A stretch of DNA of 64,000 bases, taken from the NCBI RefSeq assembly GCF_012972675.1, contig NZ_JABCRE010000003.1, forward strand, positions 558,001 through 622,000, in the 5' to 3' direction. Within the stretch, counting starts at the first letter, position 1; each line of letters starts with the position of its first letter. Shown here in pieces: positions 7,636 through 16,324 of the stretch. Position numbers and translations under genes: made by a program. The notes beneath the pieces were generated by a model. The model ran no database searches, was not told the DNA's origin, and worked only from the letters and a program-made list of their open reading frames with translations. The DNA is from Pontixanthobacter rizhaonensis. GTDB taxonomy: Bacteria > Pseudomonadota > Alphaproteobacteria > Sphingomonadales > Sphingomonadaceae.

Positions 7636-8331
7636 TTACCGGCCGCCGCGACCACCTTCGCCAGTTACCAAGGCGAATGCCCGCTGGGCGTCGGTTTCAG
7701 CCATATATGGCATCGGGTTCACCGCGCGTCCACTGATCCGTACTTCATAATGGAGATGCGGGCCGGTGGAGCGACCAGTGGAGCCGACATAGCCGATCAC
7801 ATCGCCCTTCTTCACCGCTTGACCGTCTGCAACCACCATGCGTGACATGTGGGCGTAACGGGTCTGCACTTGGGCGCCGTGTTCAATATATGTGACCAAC
7901 CCATATGTGCGTGAACGATCTGCGCGGCTTACGATACCGTCGGCAGTCGCATAAATCGGTGTGCCGGTCGGGGCCGCCAAATCGATCCCGCTGTGATTGC
8001 GGCGACCGCCAAGAACGGGATGCGTGCGCATGCCATAGCTGCTGGACAAGCGCGCATTATCGACGGGCATACGTGAAGGGATAGAAATGCTGGGCATTGG
8101 CGCCGGGGCGATATCATCTGCACCATCAAGCGCTTCCCAGCGCGCAAACAATTCGCTGAATTGTTTGTCTCCGCCAGTAATTGCGTTGTTCGGTGCATCC
8201 ACAATCGGCGCGGTCACATCAGCAGTAGCGGCGCTGGTATTGGCGATAGCTGGCGATGCAGCGACGGTGACAAAACCGGCAAATGCAAGAGAAGCAGCTG
8301 CCAAACCGCGTTTCAGAGATGATACGACCAC
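7636..8331 (-). CDS. M23-family peptidoglycan endopeptidase, exported
   Basis: A 231-residue exported protein with a Sec-type signal peptide (basic start, then GLAAASLAFAGFVTVAASPAIA, cut near residue 30). The C-terminal half is a LytM/M23 domain: SSYGMRTHPVLGGRRNHSGI opens it, with the first zinc His and Asp in HSGIDLAAPTGTPIYA, and the second His pair in STGPHLHYEVR. These residues bind one zinc ion used to cut peptide cross-links of the cell wall. All visible zinc ligands are present, so it should be active rather than an EnvC-type activator. It is a single-gene unit with its own terminator at 7535-7580. Confidence 0.92.
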   Translation of the reverse strand: MVVSSLKRGLAAASLAFAGFVTVAASPAIANTSAATADVTAPIVDAPNNAITGGDKQFSELFARWEALDGADDIAPAPMPSISIPSRMPVDNARLSSSYGMRTHPVLGGRRNHSGIDLAAPTGTPIYATADGIVSRADRSRTYGLVTYIEHGAQVQTRYAHMSRMVVADGQAVKKGDVIGYVGSTGRSTGPHLHYEVRISGRAVNPMPYMAETDAQRAFALVTGEGGRGGR

Positions 8332-8380
8332 AAATCGTCCTTTGTTTGCGACTTAAACCAAATCGCGAGGATCATTTTCG

Positions 8381-8404
8381 AAAAGCAAAAACCCGTTTCG
8401 GGGT
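8381..8404 (-). terminator. short rho-independent terminator after the glnE-bcp-DUF455 operon
   Basis: On the minus strand ACCCCGAAACGGGT is followed directly by five T residues: a CCCG/CGGG stem with an AAA loop. It lies about 40 nt past the DUF455 stop and before the M23 gene start. The stem is short, so strength is uncertain. Confidence 0.6.
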
Positions 8405-8443
8405 CCCTTTATTTCGCTGATTGTGGGTTACAGTCGGAAACAT

Positions 8444-9259
8444 TTACGAAGCAAGGCTGTCATAGAAGTCTCGCGACAAACCGGCTGCAAGACGCGCCGA
8501 GTCGTTGAACGGAGCCTTAAGACCGCCCCGAAAATGTTCCTGAACCAAGGATTTCCAACGTTTTTGTGGTGAATCACCCGGTGATTGTGTCGATTCTGTG
8601 CAATACGCGATGAAATGCTTGGTCCCTATCGCGACGTGCCGAATTTCGTCGTCCAGGATTCGCGCCAGTATTTTTGCGCCGTTCTCGTCACCTTGCGCGC
8701 GCACGCGCTCCAATGTGGCCGGCGTCACATCCAGCCCGCGCGCCTCCAGAACCATTGGCACAATCGCCAGCCTTGCCGCGACATCATGCGATGTCCGTTC
8801 GGCCGTTTCCCATAGACCGGCATGGGCAGGCAGAGCTCCGTAATAACTACCCAGCTGGCGCAGCTTGCGGTCGAGAATCGCGAAATGCATCGCTTCATCC
8901 GCTGCAACAGCCATAAAATCGGATACGAAATCCCGGCCCATCTGTTCGCCAAACCGCCCGGCCATGTCGAGCGCGAGGTCAATGGCGACGAATTCGATAT
9001 GCGCCAAGGCATGCCACAGCGCTATGCGCCCTTTCGCGGACCCGCCTTTCCCGCGTCTGGGCATATCGCGCGGGTCCAACAGCTCTGGCTTGTCCGGCCA
9101 TGCCGGGCGTTTTGGCATCGGCGTATCAAAGGTAAAGTCCAACCGGCCAAGCCGCCAATCCCGCGCCGCGTCGCGCGCCGCCATCGTCTTGGCGCGCGGA
9201 TCAGCGGTTAACAATGCTGCGGACACAGCAGCGCTGAAAGAAGGCTTTGAAACGTTCAA
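8444..9259 (-). CDS. DUF455 ferritin-like domain protein
   Basis: A ferritin-like four-helix protein. Di-iron type ligand motifs are visible in order: HALAHIEFVAIDLALDMAG, DEAMHFAILDRKL, and DDEIRHVAIGTKHF. This spacing is that of the DUF455 family, whose biochemical role is unsettled (a link to tRNA hydroxylation-like di-iron chemistry is only by fold). An open frame reaches up to 9319, but its first 20 residues are the shadow of the bcp C terminus. The TTG at 9259 overlaps the bcp stop (TTGA), like the other junctions in this operon, and gives 271 residues, so it is preferred. The gene closes the glnE-bcp-DUF455 operon. Confidence 0.85.
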   Translation of the reverse strand: MNVSKPSFSAAVSAALLTADPRAKTMAARDAARDWRLGRLDFTFDTPMPKRPAWPDKPELLDPRDMPRRGKGGSAKGRIALWHALAHIEFVAIDLALDMAGRFGEQMGRDFVSDFMAVAADEAMHFAILDRKLRQLGSYYGALPAHAGLWETAERTSHDVAARLAIVPMVLEARGLDVTPATLERVRAQGDENGAKILARILDDEIRHVAIGTKHFIAYCTESTQSPGDSPQKRWKSLVQEHFRGGLKAPFNDSARLAAGLSRDFYDSLAS

Positions 9260-9729
9260 AGTGCTTGCGCAGCCGCTAGGACTTCTTCCGCATGGCCTTT
9301 GACTTTCACCTTGTTCCATACCTGCGCAATCACGCCATCAGCACCCACCAGGATGGTGGTACGGACCATGCCCATATAGGTTTTGCCGTACATTTGTTTC
9401 TCGGTCCAAATACCCAACGTGTCGCTCAGCCCGCCTTCTTCTGCATCGGTGGCAAGCGCCACTGTCAGATCATGTTTGGCGATAAAGTTCTGGTGCTTCT
9501 TTGCCGAATCCTTGCTGATCCCGAGGATCGCGGTACCCGCTGCGTCGAAATCTGCCTTCATCGCGGTGAAGTCTTTCGCTTCTGTCGTGCAGCCCGGCGT
9601 GTTGTCTTTGGGGTAGAAAAACAGAACCAGTTTTTGCCCTGCGAAATCAGACGGCTTCACTTCCCCGCCTTCGGGCGTGCCCATCGCGATATCGGGAATT
9701 TTTATGCCTGCTTCGAGAGGGGTGCTCAT
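9256..9729 (-). CDS. bcp: thioredoxin-fold peroxiredoxin, Bcp/PrxQ type (1-Cys form)
   Basis: A 157-residue Bcp/PrxQ peroxiredoxin that reduces hydrogen peroxide and organic hydroperoxides in the cytoplasm. The active-site loop is FFYPKDNTPGCTTEAKDF, with the peroxidatic Cys47 and the family P-x-x-x-T/S-x-x-C spacing. E. coli Bcp has a second Cys five residues later, but here that position is Asp/Phe and no other Cys occurs in the protein. It must therefore use an external thiol to resolve the sulfenic acid. The ATG overlaps the glnE stop by 4 nt. The protein is otherwise full length. Confidence 0.93.
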   Translation of the reverse strand: MSTPLEAGIKIPDIAMGTPEGGEVKPSDFAGQKLVLFFYPKDNTPGCTTEAKDFTAMKADFDAAGTAILGISKDSAKKHQNFIAKHDLTVALATDAEEGGLSDTLGIWTEKQMYGKTYMGMVRTTILVGADGVIAQVWNKVKVKGHAEEVLAAAQAL

Positions 9730-12473
9730 GGGTCTATCTCCAATTCTATTCCAAAGATGCGGTGCCAGCTATCCGCTACATCATGGCGTGCTGCTGTAAA
9801 CACGCGCGACAGGTCATTTGGGTCCCGGCATCCGCATAATTGTGCCAATTGCGCCGCGGCGCTGGGTGAAACCTGCTGCTGACCCGGTGCCAGCAGCCGC
9901 CCGGCGACGAGCAATCTAGTCATCATATCATGTGCAGCAATGAGTGCGTCAGGCAACAGATCAAGCCGCACCAATTCACGAACGGCCAGTCCCAGATCCG
10001 GGATCAGAGCCGCGCGTTCTTTCAGCTGCAAATAATGGATCAAAAATTCCAGATCGACGAGTGCCCCGCGAAGCAGCTTTGCATCTAACGGGCCATTCGG
10101 CTTTTTATGATCGGCCATTTGCTGCCGCATCGCCAACACATCTTCGCGCAGTTTCGTTTCATCGCGTTCCACCGCCAGCACATCAGCGAATACGCTTTCA
10201 ATCCCGCTGCATATTGCAGGCGATCCGGTAAGCACCCGCGCTCTGGTGAGTGCCATATGCTCCCACGTCCAAGCATCTTCGCGCTGATATTTGGCAAAAC
10301 TCTCTATGCTTACGGCCAGCGGACCTTGCGCGCCTTGCGGCCGTAAACGGGTGTCGACCTCATACAGCGCGCCTTGCGCTGTTGGTACGCTCACCGCGGC
10401 ACTGATCCGCTGTGCCAGCCGGTTATAATATAGCGACGCCCCCAAAGGGCGTTCGCCATCGGACTCAGCGTCCTGCCGTCCGCTGAAGATATACACTATA
10501 TCAAGATCCGACATATGGGTCAGCCGGCCGCCGCCCAAACGCCCCAGCCCGACAATCGACAACTCGCTGCCGGGAATGCGCCCATGCTTGACCGCGAATT
10601 CTTCTGCCGCAGCCAAGGCCGCTTTACATAAGGCTGCTTCGGCAACCCGGGCCAGACCGGCCGCCACATCCAGCGGATCGTGGATATTCTCAATCAACTG
10701 CACACCCAGCGCAAACCGCTTTTCGCCCGTAACGATGCGGATACGGTCGAGCGTGAATTCATAATCCGCCCGCATATCATCCCGGCCAATTTCTGCGGCA
10801 ATAGCAGCCACATCGCTGGGCAGGTCGAGCGCGCTTTGATCCACCAAAGCGTCAAACAAGTCTGGCCGGTCACATAGATCATCCGCCAACGGATCCGCCA
10901 GTGTCAGAATGCGGATGAGCCGATCGAACAGTCCGGGCCGCGCTTCCAACAGGCGAAACAAGTTGATCGCGCTAGAGGCGCGTTCGAGAAAATTTTCCCA
11001 CCTTAAAATGGCCCTTTGCGGGTCAGGCGCGGATGCCAAGGCTTCCAGCAAAGCTGGCGAAATCGCATCAAAAGCGGCAATGGCCGCACCGCTTTTGAGC
11101 GAACGGATGTGCCCGTCAGTCCACGAAGCGACGCGGCGGGCCAGCGCGTCTGGATCATCAAAACCCAATTGGGCAATATCGTTGCGCAAGGCACCGCCCG
11201 TCGGCGCTGCCGAGCTATTGCCGGGTTCTACGTCAATCAAGCGGTCGAACCGCGCAGCCACTTGATTGGTAATATCGGTCAGATCATCGAGCAGGGCCTG
11301 CCCGCCAGAATATCCACCTAGCTGCGCGACATTGTCCAGCGCATCACCACCGGGCAAGCTATGGGTCTGATGGTCATGAACCATTTGCAGCCGGTGTTCG
11401 ATAATGCGCAGCCGGTCATACGATTCGCCCATCATCGCCGCATCCTCTGGCGTAATAACCTCTGCCGCTGCCAGACTATCCAACGCCCCGCGCGTACTGC
11501 GTGACCGCAAGCTTTCATCGCGTCCGCCACGGATAAGCTGATGCGTTTGTGCAAAAAATTCGACTTCGCGAATACCGCCGCGCCCTTGTTTTACATTGTA
11601 ATCCGGCGACGGTGTGAGCGGCCCTTGATAAGTCTCCCTTATCCGGGCGGTCAGGCGGCTGATTTCTTCAATCGCGCCAAAATCCAGGCTGCGCCGCCAT
11701 ACAAACGGATTGATCGCAGACAGGAAGCTCTCGCCCGCGGCAATATCCCCTGCCGCCGCACGGGCACGGATAAACGCCGCCCGTTCCCACGACAAAGCGG
11801 ACGATTCATAATGGGATAATGCCGCATTTAAAGAAATCGCCAGCGGGCTCACTTCGGATGCCGGGCGCAGCCGCAGATCAACCCGAAATACATAGCCTTC
11901 CGCTGTGGCATCGGACAGCGTCTGGACGATCCCGCGTGCATATCGTTGCGCGGCCTCGCCCGGCTCATCGCGGTCCCGCCGGGGCAAGGTGTCGGGATCA
12001 TAGAGCAGGATCGGGTCAATATCAGAACTATAATTCAGCTCCCCCGCACCATGTTTCCCCAGCGCAATGCCGATGAACCCCTTCGGCTCCGCATCAGGCA
12101 CGCGCTTGTTAATTACCGACCCTATCGCGCGGTCCAATGCCCGATCCGCGAAATCCGACAATTGCTGCATCACAAACCCGACCGGAAATGCGCCCGCCAG
12201 ATCACCAATTGCCAATGTGGTGGCGAGCGCCTGTTTTTCACGGCGCAGAGCGCTGCCCGTTTCTGCAACACCATCACCGGCGGCAGCCGCAAAGGTCAGC
12301 GCCGAGCGGGCATCCCCATCCGCCAGCAAAGCTTCCAATTCCGGCTGACGATCCAGCGCATTACATAAATAGGGAGAGTGCGCCCGCGCCCGCGCGATCG
12401 CTGATCGCCAGGCTTCAAGTGGGGCCTCATATTCTTGTCGATGCTCAGACATTCCGTGGTCAGACATGACCAT
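9726..12473 (-). CDS. glnE: bifunctional [glutamine synthetase] adenylyltransferase/deadenylase
   Basis: GlnE adds AMP to, or removes it from, a tyrosine of glutamine synthetase in response to the PII protein, so it sets nitrogen assimilation. The 915-residue protein shows the expected double nucleotidyltransferase architecture. The N-terminal deadenylase half has IALGKHGAGELNYSSDIDPI; the C-terminal adenylyltransferase half has IVGLGRLGGGRLTHMSDLDI. Each is the G-x-x-K/R-x-G-G...S-D-x-D signature followed by R-L-R-P (RVDLRLRPAS, DTRLRPQGAQ). It heads an operon with bcp and a DUF455 gene, each joined by a 4-nt overlap. The start is the first of three close ATGs. Confidence 0.95.
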   Translation of the reverse strand: MVMSDHGMSEHRQEYEAPLEAWRSAIARARAHSPYLCNALDRQPELEALLADGDARSALTFAAAAGDGVAETGSALRREKQALATTLAIGDLAGAFPVGFVMQQLSDFADRALDRAIGSVINKRVPDAEPKGFIGIALGKHGAGELNYSSDIDPILLYDPDTLPRRDRDEPGEAAQRYARGIVQTLSDATAEGYVFRVDLRLRPASEVSPLAISLNAALSHYESSALSWERAAFIRARAAAGDIAAGESFLSAINPFVWRRSLDFGAIEEISRLTARIRETYQGPLTPSPDYNVKQGRGGIREVEFFAQTHQLIRGGRDESLRSRSTRGALDSLAAAEVITPEDAAMMGESYDRLRIIEHRLQMVHDHQTHSLPGGDALDNVAQLGGYSGGQALLDDLTDITNQVAARFDRLIDVEPGNSSAAPTGGALRNDIAQLGFDDPDALARRVASWTDGHIRSLKSGAAIAAFDAISPALLEALASAPDPQRAILRWENFLERASSAINLFRLLEARPGLFDRLIRILTLADPLADDLCDRPDLFDALVDQSALDLPSDVAAIAAEIGRDDMRADYEFTLDRIRIVTGEKRFALGVQLIENIHDPLDVAAGLARVAEAALCKAALAAAEEFAVKHGRIPGSELSIVGLGRLGGGRLTHMSDLDIVYIFSGRQDAESDGERPLGASLYYNRLAQRISAAVSVPTAQGALYEVDTRLRPQGAQGPLAVSIESFAKYQREDAWTWEHMALTRARVLTGSPAICSGIESVFADVLAVERDETKLREDVLAMRQQMADHKKPNGPLDAKLLRGALVDLEFLIHYLQLKERAALIPDLGLAVRELVRLDLLPDALIAAHDMMTRLLVAGRLLAPGQQQVSPSAAAQLAQLCGCRDPNDLSRVFTAARHDVADSWHRIFGIELEIDP

Positions 12474-12533
12474 GCTCTTGCCCCGATTGGCTTCCTTTGC
12501 AATGAGGCACGTTCAACAAAATAGGATAATTTC

Positions 12534-14219
12534 ATGATCCGCACTTTGATTGCCGCTTCCGCCGTCCTCGCTTTGGGCGCGTGTAAAGCCGCCCCGGAAC
12601 TCGACATTCCTGACGCAGCACCGGGCGAAATCTCGCAAGAGACAATGGTCGATATCACGCGCACCCTGTCTTTGGATGAATTTGAAGGCCGGATGCCGGG
12701 CACGATTGGCGAAGAGAAAACTGTCGCCCTGCTGATCGAACAGTTTGAGCGTGTCGGCTTGAAGCCGGGCAATGGCGATAGCTGGGTCCAGAAAGTGCCG
12801 CTGGTGGAGATTACCGGCAAAGACTTCGCGCCTCTGACGGTGCAAGGCTCCAATCCTGAAGGGGAAGCCGTCGATCTCAGCTTCGATTTCGCCAAAGACT
12901 GGGTCGGGGTAAGCTACCGCGAAGAGGCGCAAACCACCTTGGCAGATAGCGAGCTGGTATTTGTCGGTTACGGTGTCAACGCGCCGGAGCGCGGTTGGAA
13001 CGATTATGAAGGTCTGGATATGACCGGCAAAACCGCCGTCATTCTGGTCAATGATCCCGACTTTGGCACGGAAAGTCTGGAAGGCCCGTTCAATGGCAAA
13101 GCCATGACATATTACGGGCGCTGGACGTATAAATATGAAGAAGCCGCGCGCCAGGGTGCCGCTGGCGCATTGATTATTCACGACACAGAACCGGCATCCT
13201 ATGGCTGGAATGTGGTCGAAAGCAGCTGGTCCGGCCCGCAAGCCTATGCCCAGCGTGGTGACAATGCACCGGCGCTCACCCAGATGAACGGCTGGGTGCG
13301 TAATGAAGTGGGCGCGCAAATCCTTGCCGCCGCTGGCCAAGATCTCGAAGCGCTCTCTGATCAGGCGAAAAGCGAAGATTTCAAAGCTGTGCCGCTCGGC
13401 CTCACTGTCGGCACAAGTTTTGCCAATGATATCCGCTCATACGAATCGCAAAACGTGATCGCGATGCTGGAAGGCAGCGAACGGCCTGACGAATATATCA
13501 TGCATACGGCCCACTGGGATCATCTGGGCCGCTGTACCCCCGCCCCCGATGGCGATGATATTTGTAACGGCGCAGTAGACAACGCAACCGGCACCGCTGC
13601 CCTTGTGGCCTTGGCCGAAGCCCATGCCAAGGCGGGCGCACCCGCGCGCAGCTTGGTGTTTCTGGCGGTAACTGCGGAAGAACAGGGCCTGCTCGGCGCT
13701 GATTATTACGCTTCCAATCCGGTGTTCCCGCTGGCGCAAACTGTCGGCGGCATCAATATGGATGCCTTCCTGATCGCTGGCGAATCCAAGGATGTCACAG
13801 TGGTTGGCCCCGGCAAATCACGGCTGGATGATTTCCTGAATAAAGCGCTGGAAGCCGATGGCCGCGTCGCCACGCCAAACCCGTCGCCAGAAGCCGGCTA
13901 TTACTACCGCTCTGATCACTTCGCTTTTGCCAAACGCGGTGTGCCAATGCTGTATGTTGATGGCGGCGAAGATCTTGTCGAAGGCGGGCGTGAAGCGGGT
14001 GAAGCTGTGGCCAAGGATTACCGCGAAAACCGCTATCACGGGCCAAAAGACGAATTTAGCGAAGACTGGGATTGGAGCGGCGTGATGGCCGATCTGCAAT
14101 TGTTCTACCGTCTTGGCAGAATGTTGGGCAACAGCACCAGCTGGCCGGGCTGGGTCGAAGGCGACGAGTTTGAAGCCATCCGCAAAGACAGCTGCGCGGC
14201 GGCCGAAACCGGCTGCTGA
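12534..14219 (+). CDS. M28-family zinc aminopeptidase lipoprotein with PA domain
   Basis: A 561-residue exported metallopeptidase. The start MIRTLIAASAVLALGACKAA is a lipoprotein signal (lipobox LGAC), so the enzyme is anchored in the envelope. A PA-type insert lies around residues 130-260. The M28 zinc ligands can be read in order: TAHWDHLG, then NGAVDNATGTAALVALAEA (bridging Asp), TAEEQGLLGADYY (catalytic Glu-Glu), a later Asp in GGINMDAF, and YRSDHFAFAKRGVP (His). This is the full set. It likely trims peptides in the periplasm or outside the cell. An AGGATAATTTC site precedes the ATG, and it is divergent from glnE with only 60 nt between. Confidence 0.92.
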   Translation: MIRTLIAASAVLALGACKAAPELDIPDAAPGEISQETMVDITRTLSLDEFEGRMPGTIGEEKTVALLIEQFERVGLKPGNGDSWVQKVPLVEITGKDFAPLTVQGSNPEGEAVDLSFDFAKDWVGVSYREEAQTTLADSELVFVGYGVNAPERGWNDYEGLDMTGKTAVILVNDPDFGTESLEGPFNGKAMTYYGRWTYKYEEAARQGAAGALIIHDTEPASYGWNVVESSWSGPQAYAQRGDNAPALTQMNGWVRNEVGAQILAAAGQDLEALSDQAKSEDFKAVPLGLTVGTSFANDIRSYESQNVIAMLEGSERPDEYIMHTAHWDHLGRCTPAPDGDDICNGAVDNATGTAALVALAEAHAKAGAPARSLVFLAVTAEEQGLLGADYYASNPVFPLAQTVGGINMDAFLIAGESKDVTVVGPGKSRLDDFLNKALEADGRVATPNPSPEAGYYYRSDHFAFAKRGVPMLYVDGGEDLVEGGREAGEAVAKDYRENRYHGPKDEFSEDWDWSGVMADLQLFYRLGRMLGNSTSWPGWVEGDEFEAIRKDSCAAAETGC

Positions 14220-14257
14220 ACCCAGCGCTATTCTGACCTGACACGAAACGCCGGTTC

Positions 14258-15247
14258 ATGACCTTTGCCATGCCGCCCGAATGGGCACCGCAGGACTGGT
14301 TGTGGATCGGCTTTCCGCATGACGCAGAAGAATGGCCGGGCTATCTCGCGCGGGCTCAGGAACAGATTGCCGCTTTCGCCAATGCAGTCGCCGAAAGCGG
14401 GCAAGAGGTGCGTTTACTGGTACGCGATGTTGCCAATCAAGGCCGCGCGGCGGAGCTGGTCAGCAGCGCAGTCACTCTCGAACAGCGCGTCTATGGCGAT
14501 ATCTGGCTGCGCGATACCGGGCCTTTGGTGTTGAGCGACGGCAGCTCCAGAAAAGCCGCGCAGTTCGGTTTTAATGGCTGGGGCGGCAAATATGAAATGC
14601 CGGGCGATACAGCCATCGGTGCAGAAATTGCAGACGATGCCGGTTTGGCAATCGACCAGCATGATTGGGTGCTGGAAGGCGGCGCGATTGATGGTGATGG
14701 GGCGGGACTGGTTGTCACTACCCAGCAATGCCTGCTCAATCCCAACCGCAACCCCGCGCTGGATCGTGAGCAGATAGAACAGCGGCTGCTGGATGATCTG
14801 GGCTTTGAACACATCCTGTGGCTGGGTGATGGCTTGATCAACGACCACACCGATGGGCACGTTGATAATCTGGCGCGGTTTGTGGCGCCGCGCACACTGG
14901 CTGTCGCCGTGCCAGAGGGCGCTGATGATCCCAATATCGCCATTTATGACGATGTGAGGCGCCGCGCCCATGCGGCGGGAATAAGCGTTTGCGATATACC
15001 CTCGCCCGGCCGTGTGATCCGTGACGGCGTGATCGAACCCGCCAGCTATGCCAATTTTGCCATCACCAGCCATTTGGTGGTGGTGCCAACATTCGGCTGC
15101 GCCAATGATGCAGCAGCGGTGAGCGCGATCAGCGCGTTATTTCCGGACCGCGAAACAGTTGGTCTGCCCGCAGATGCCGTGCTGGCAGGCGGCGGCGGGT
15201 TTCACTGCGCCAGCCAGCAGATGCCATCGCTTCATTCACCAAAGTGA
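14258..15247 (+). CDS. agmatine deiminase/peptidylarginine deiminase family protein
   Basis: A 329-residue guanidino-group hydrolase of the agmatine deiminase family (PPAD fold), which turns agmatine into N-carbamoylputrescine plus ammonia in the usual case. Family landmarks are the DIWLRDTGPLVLSD strand (Asp binding the guanidinium), ALEGGAIDGDGAG-like VLEGGAIDGDG, the catalytic HTDGHVDNLARFV (His-Asp), and the C-terminal GGGGFHCASQQMP with the nucleophilic Cys. All catalytic positions are in place. The start codon overlaps a weak leader 38 nt after the M28 peptidase stop, so they may share a transcript. Being beside a secreted peptidase, a peptidylarginine substrate cannot be ruled out, but there is no signal peptide. 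Confidence 0.9.
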   Translation: MTFAMPPEWAPQDWLWIGFPHDAEEWPGYLARAQEQIAAFANAVAESGQEVRLLVRDVANQGRAAELVSSAVTLEQRVYGDIWLRDTGPLVLSDGSSRKAAQFGFNGWGGKYEMPGDTAIGAEIADDAGLAIDQHDWVLEGGAIDGDGAGLVVTTQQCLLNPNRNPALDREQIEQRLLDDLGFEHILWLGDGLINDHTDGHVDNLARFVAPRTLAVAVPEGADDPNIAIYDDVRRRAHAAGISVCDIPSPGRVIRDGVIEPASYANFAITSHLVVVPTFGCANDAAAVSAISALFPDRETVGLPADAVLAGGGGFHCASQQMPSLHSPK

Positions 15248-15289
15248 ACCCTTAACGCTTCGTTTACCTTTGCCTGTAAAAAGCACCCT

Positions 15290-15457
15290 ATGGCAAAGAT
15301 TCAAACCGCATTGCGCAATCCTGCACTGGCATCGCTCAAAAATGCCCGGCTGGAAAGTGACCGGCTGGAAAACACCCTGATGGAAAGTGCCCGCGCCGGG
15401 ATAGTCATCGGTTGTGCAGCGGCATTGGCGCTGGCCGGAACTACGCTTCCATTCTAA
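15290..15457 (+). CDS. short hypothetical protein (55 residues) with C-terminal hydrophobic segment
   Basis: An open frame of 55 codons from ATG 15290 to TAA 15455-15457. The first half is charged and partly repeated (KNARLESDRLENTLMESARA), and the second half is hydrophobic (GIVIGCAAALALAGTTLPF). It could be a small tail-anchored membrane protein. It lies between the deiminase and DUF1223 genes, in the same direction, with a gap of 42 nt upstream and 77 nt downstream. No clear ribosome site is visible, and no family is recognised, so it is tentative. Confidence 0.45.
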   Translation: MAKIQTALRNPALASLKNARLESDRLENTLMESARAGIVIGCAAALALAGTTLPF

Positions 15458-15534
15458 GATAGCACGCTGAGGCGTAACCTTTCGCCTTTCGCCTGCGAAT
15501 ATCCCCCTGAACACGGATATCGCGGAGCATCTCT

Positions 15535-16308
15535 ATGAAAATCGTCGCAACACTGGCTGGACTGGGATTGGCCGCCATTACCTTTTTGGCGATCAACCCG
15601 TCGGGTTCCGGTATGTCCGACGCACGGCTGGCCGATGTGGCCAAGGCCGCTCCGCTCGCATCTGCGGATGCCCCGGTTGTTCTGGAGCTATTCACCAGCC
15701 AAGGCTGTTCCTCTTGCCCGCCGGCAGACAAGCTCGCCGCGCAACTGGCGAAAGACCGGTCTTTGTTGGTGATCACGCGGCCGGTTACCTATTGGGATCG
15801 GCTGGGTTGGAAAGACACACTCGCGCGCGAAGAAAACACCGCATTGCAGCGCGCTTACGCCCGCAAAGGCAATGAAGGTGCTGGCGTCTACACACCGCAA
15901 ATTGTCGTTAATGGCCGGCACGGAGCGGTCGGTTCCAACGCGCGCAGCGTCAGCGCTTTGTCGCGCAATGCCGCGATGACAAACCGGCCGAGCCTCGCTG
16001 TCACGCCAGCCGCAAATGGCGGCTATACCGTGCGCATAGACGGCAAAGTTTCTGGCGCCAGTGAACTTATGCTCGTCGCCCTATCCGCGCATGAAACGGT
16101 CCCAATCGCTCGCGGCGAAAATGGCGGGCGGTCGATCAGCTACACCAATGTGGTGCGCCGCGAGACGCGTCTTGCGCCCAGCAGCCCGGTGCGCCAGTCT
16201 TTTTCCATCGCAGCGCGCCAATTGCGCAACGCCAAGGCAGATAGATATGCGGTTATCCTGCGCCGGCCGGGCGCCGGACCGATCTTGGCTGGCCAATATC
16301 TTCGCTGA
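15535..16308 (+). CDS. DUF1223 thioredoxin-like protein, exported
   Basis: A 257-residue protein with an N-terminal signal-like hydrophobic stretch (IVATLAGLGLAAITFLAINP). The core matches DUF1223: VVLELFTSQGCSSCPPADKL, with a C-x-x-C that looks like a thioredoxin-fold active site, then RPVTYWDRLGWKDTLAREEN and TPQIVVNGRHGAVGSN. The family is common in Alphaproteobacteria, is predicted to be periplasmic, and has no settled function; a redox role is suggested by the CSSC motif. A GGAG ribosome site sits 8 nt before the ATG. It ends 17 nt before the convergent PhoD gene. Confidence 0.86.
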   Translation: MKIVATLAGLGLAAITFLAINPSGSGMSDARLADVAKAAPLASADAPVVLELFTSQGCSSCPPADKLAAQLAKDRSLLVITRPVTYWDRLGWKDTLAREENTALQRAYARKGNEGAGVYTPQIVVNGRHGAVGSNARSVSALSRNAAMTNRPSLAVTPAANGGYTVRIDGKVSGASELMLVALSAHETVPIARGENGGRSISYTNVVRRETRLAPSSPVRQSFSIAARQLRNAKADRYAVILRRPGAGPILAGQYLR

Positions 16309-16324
16309 GGCTGCCCCCAAACGG

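Noticed and set aside
12513-13340. 275-codon minus-strand frame opposite the M28 peptidase
   Set aside because: Antisense to complete zinc motifs; no domain.
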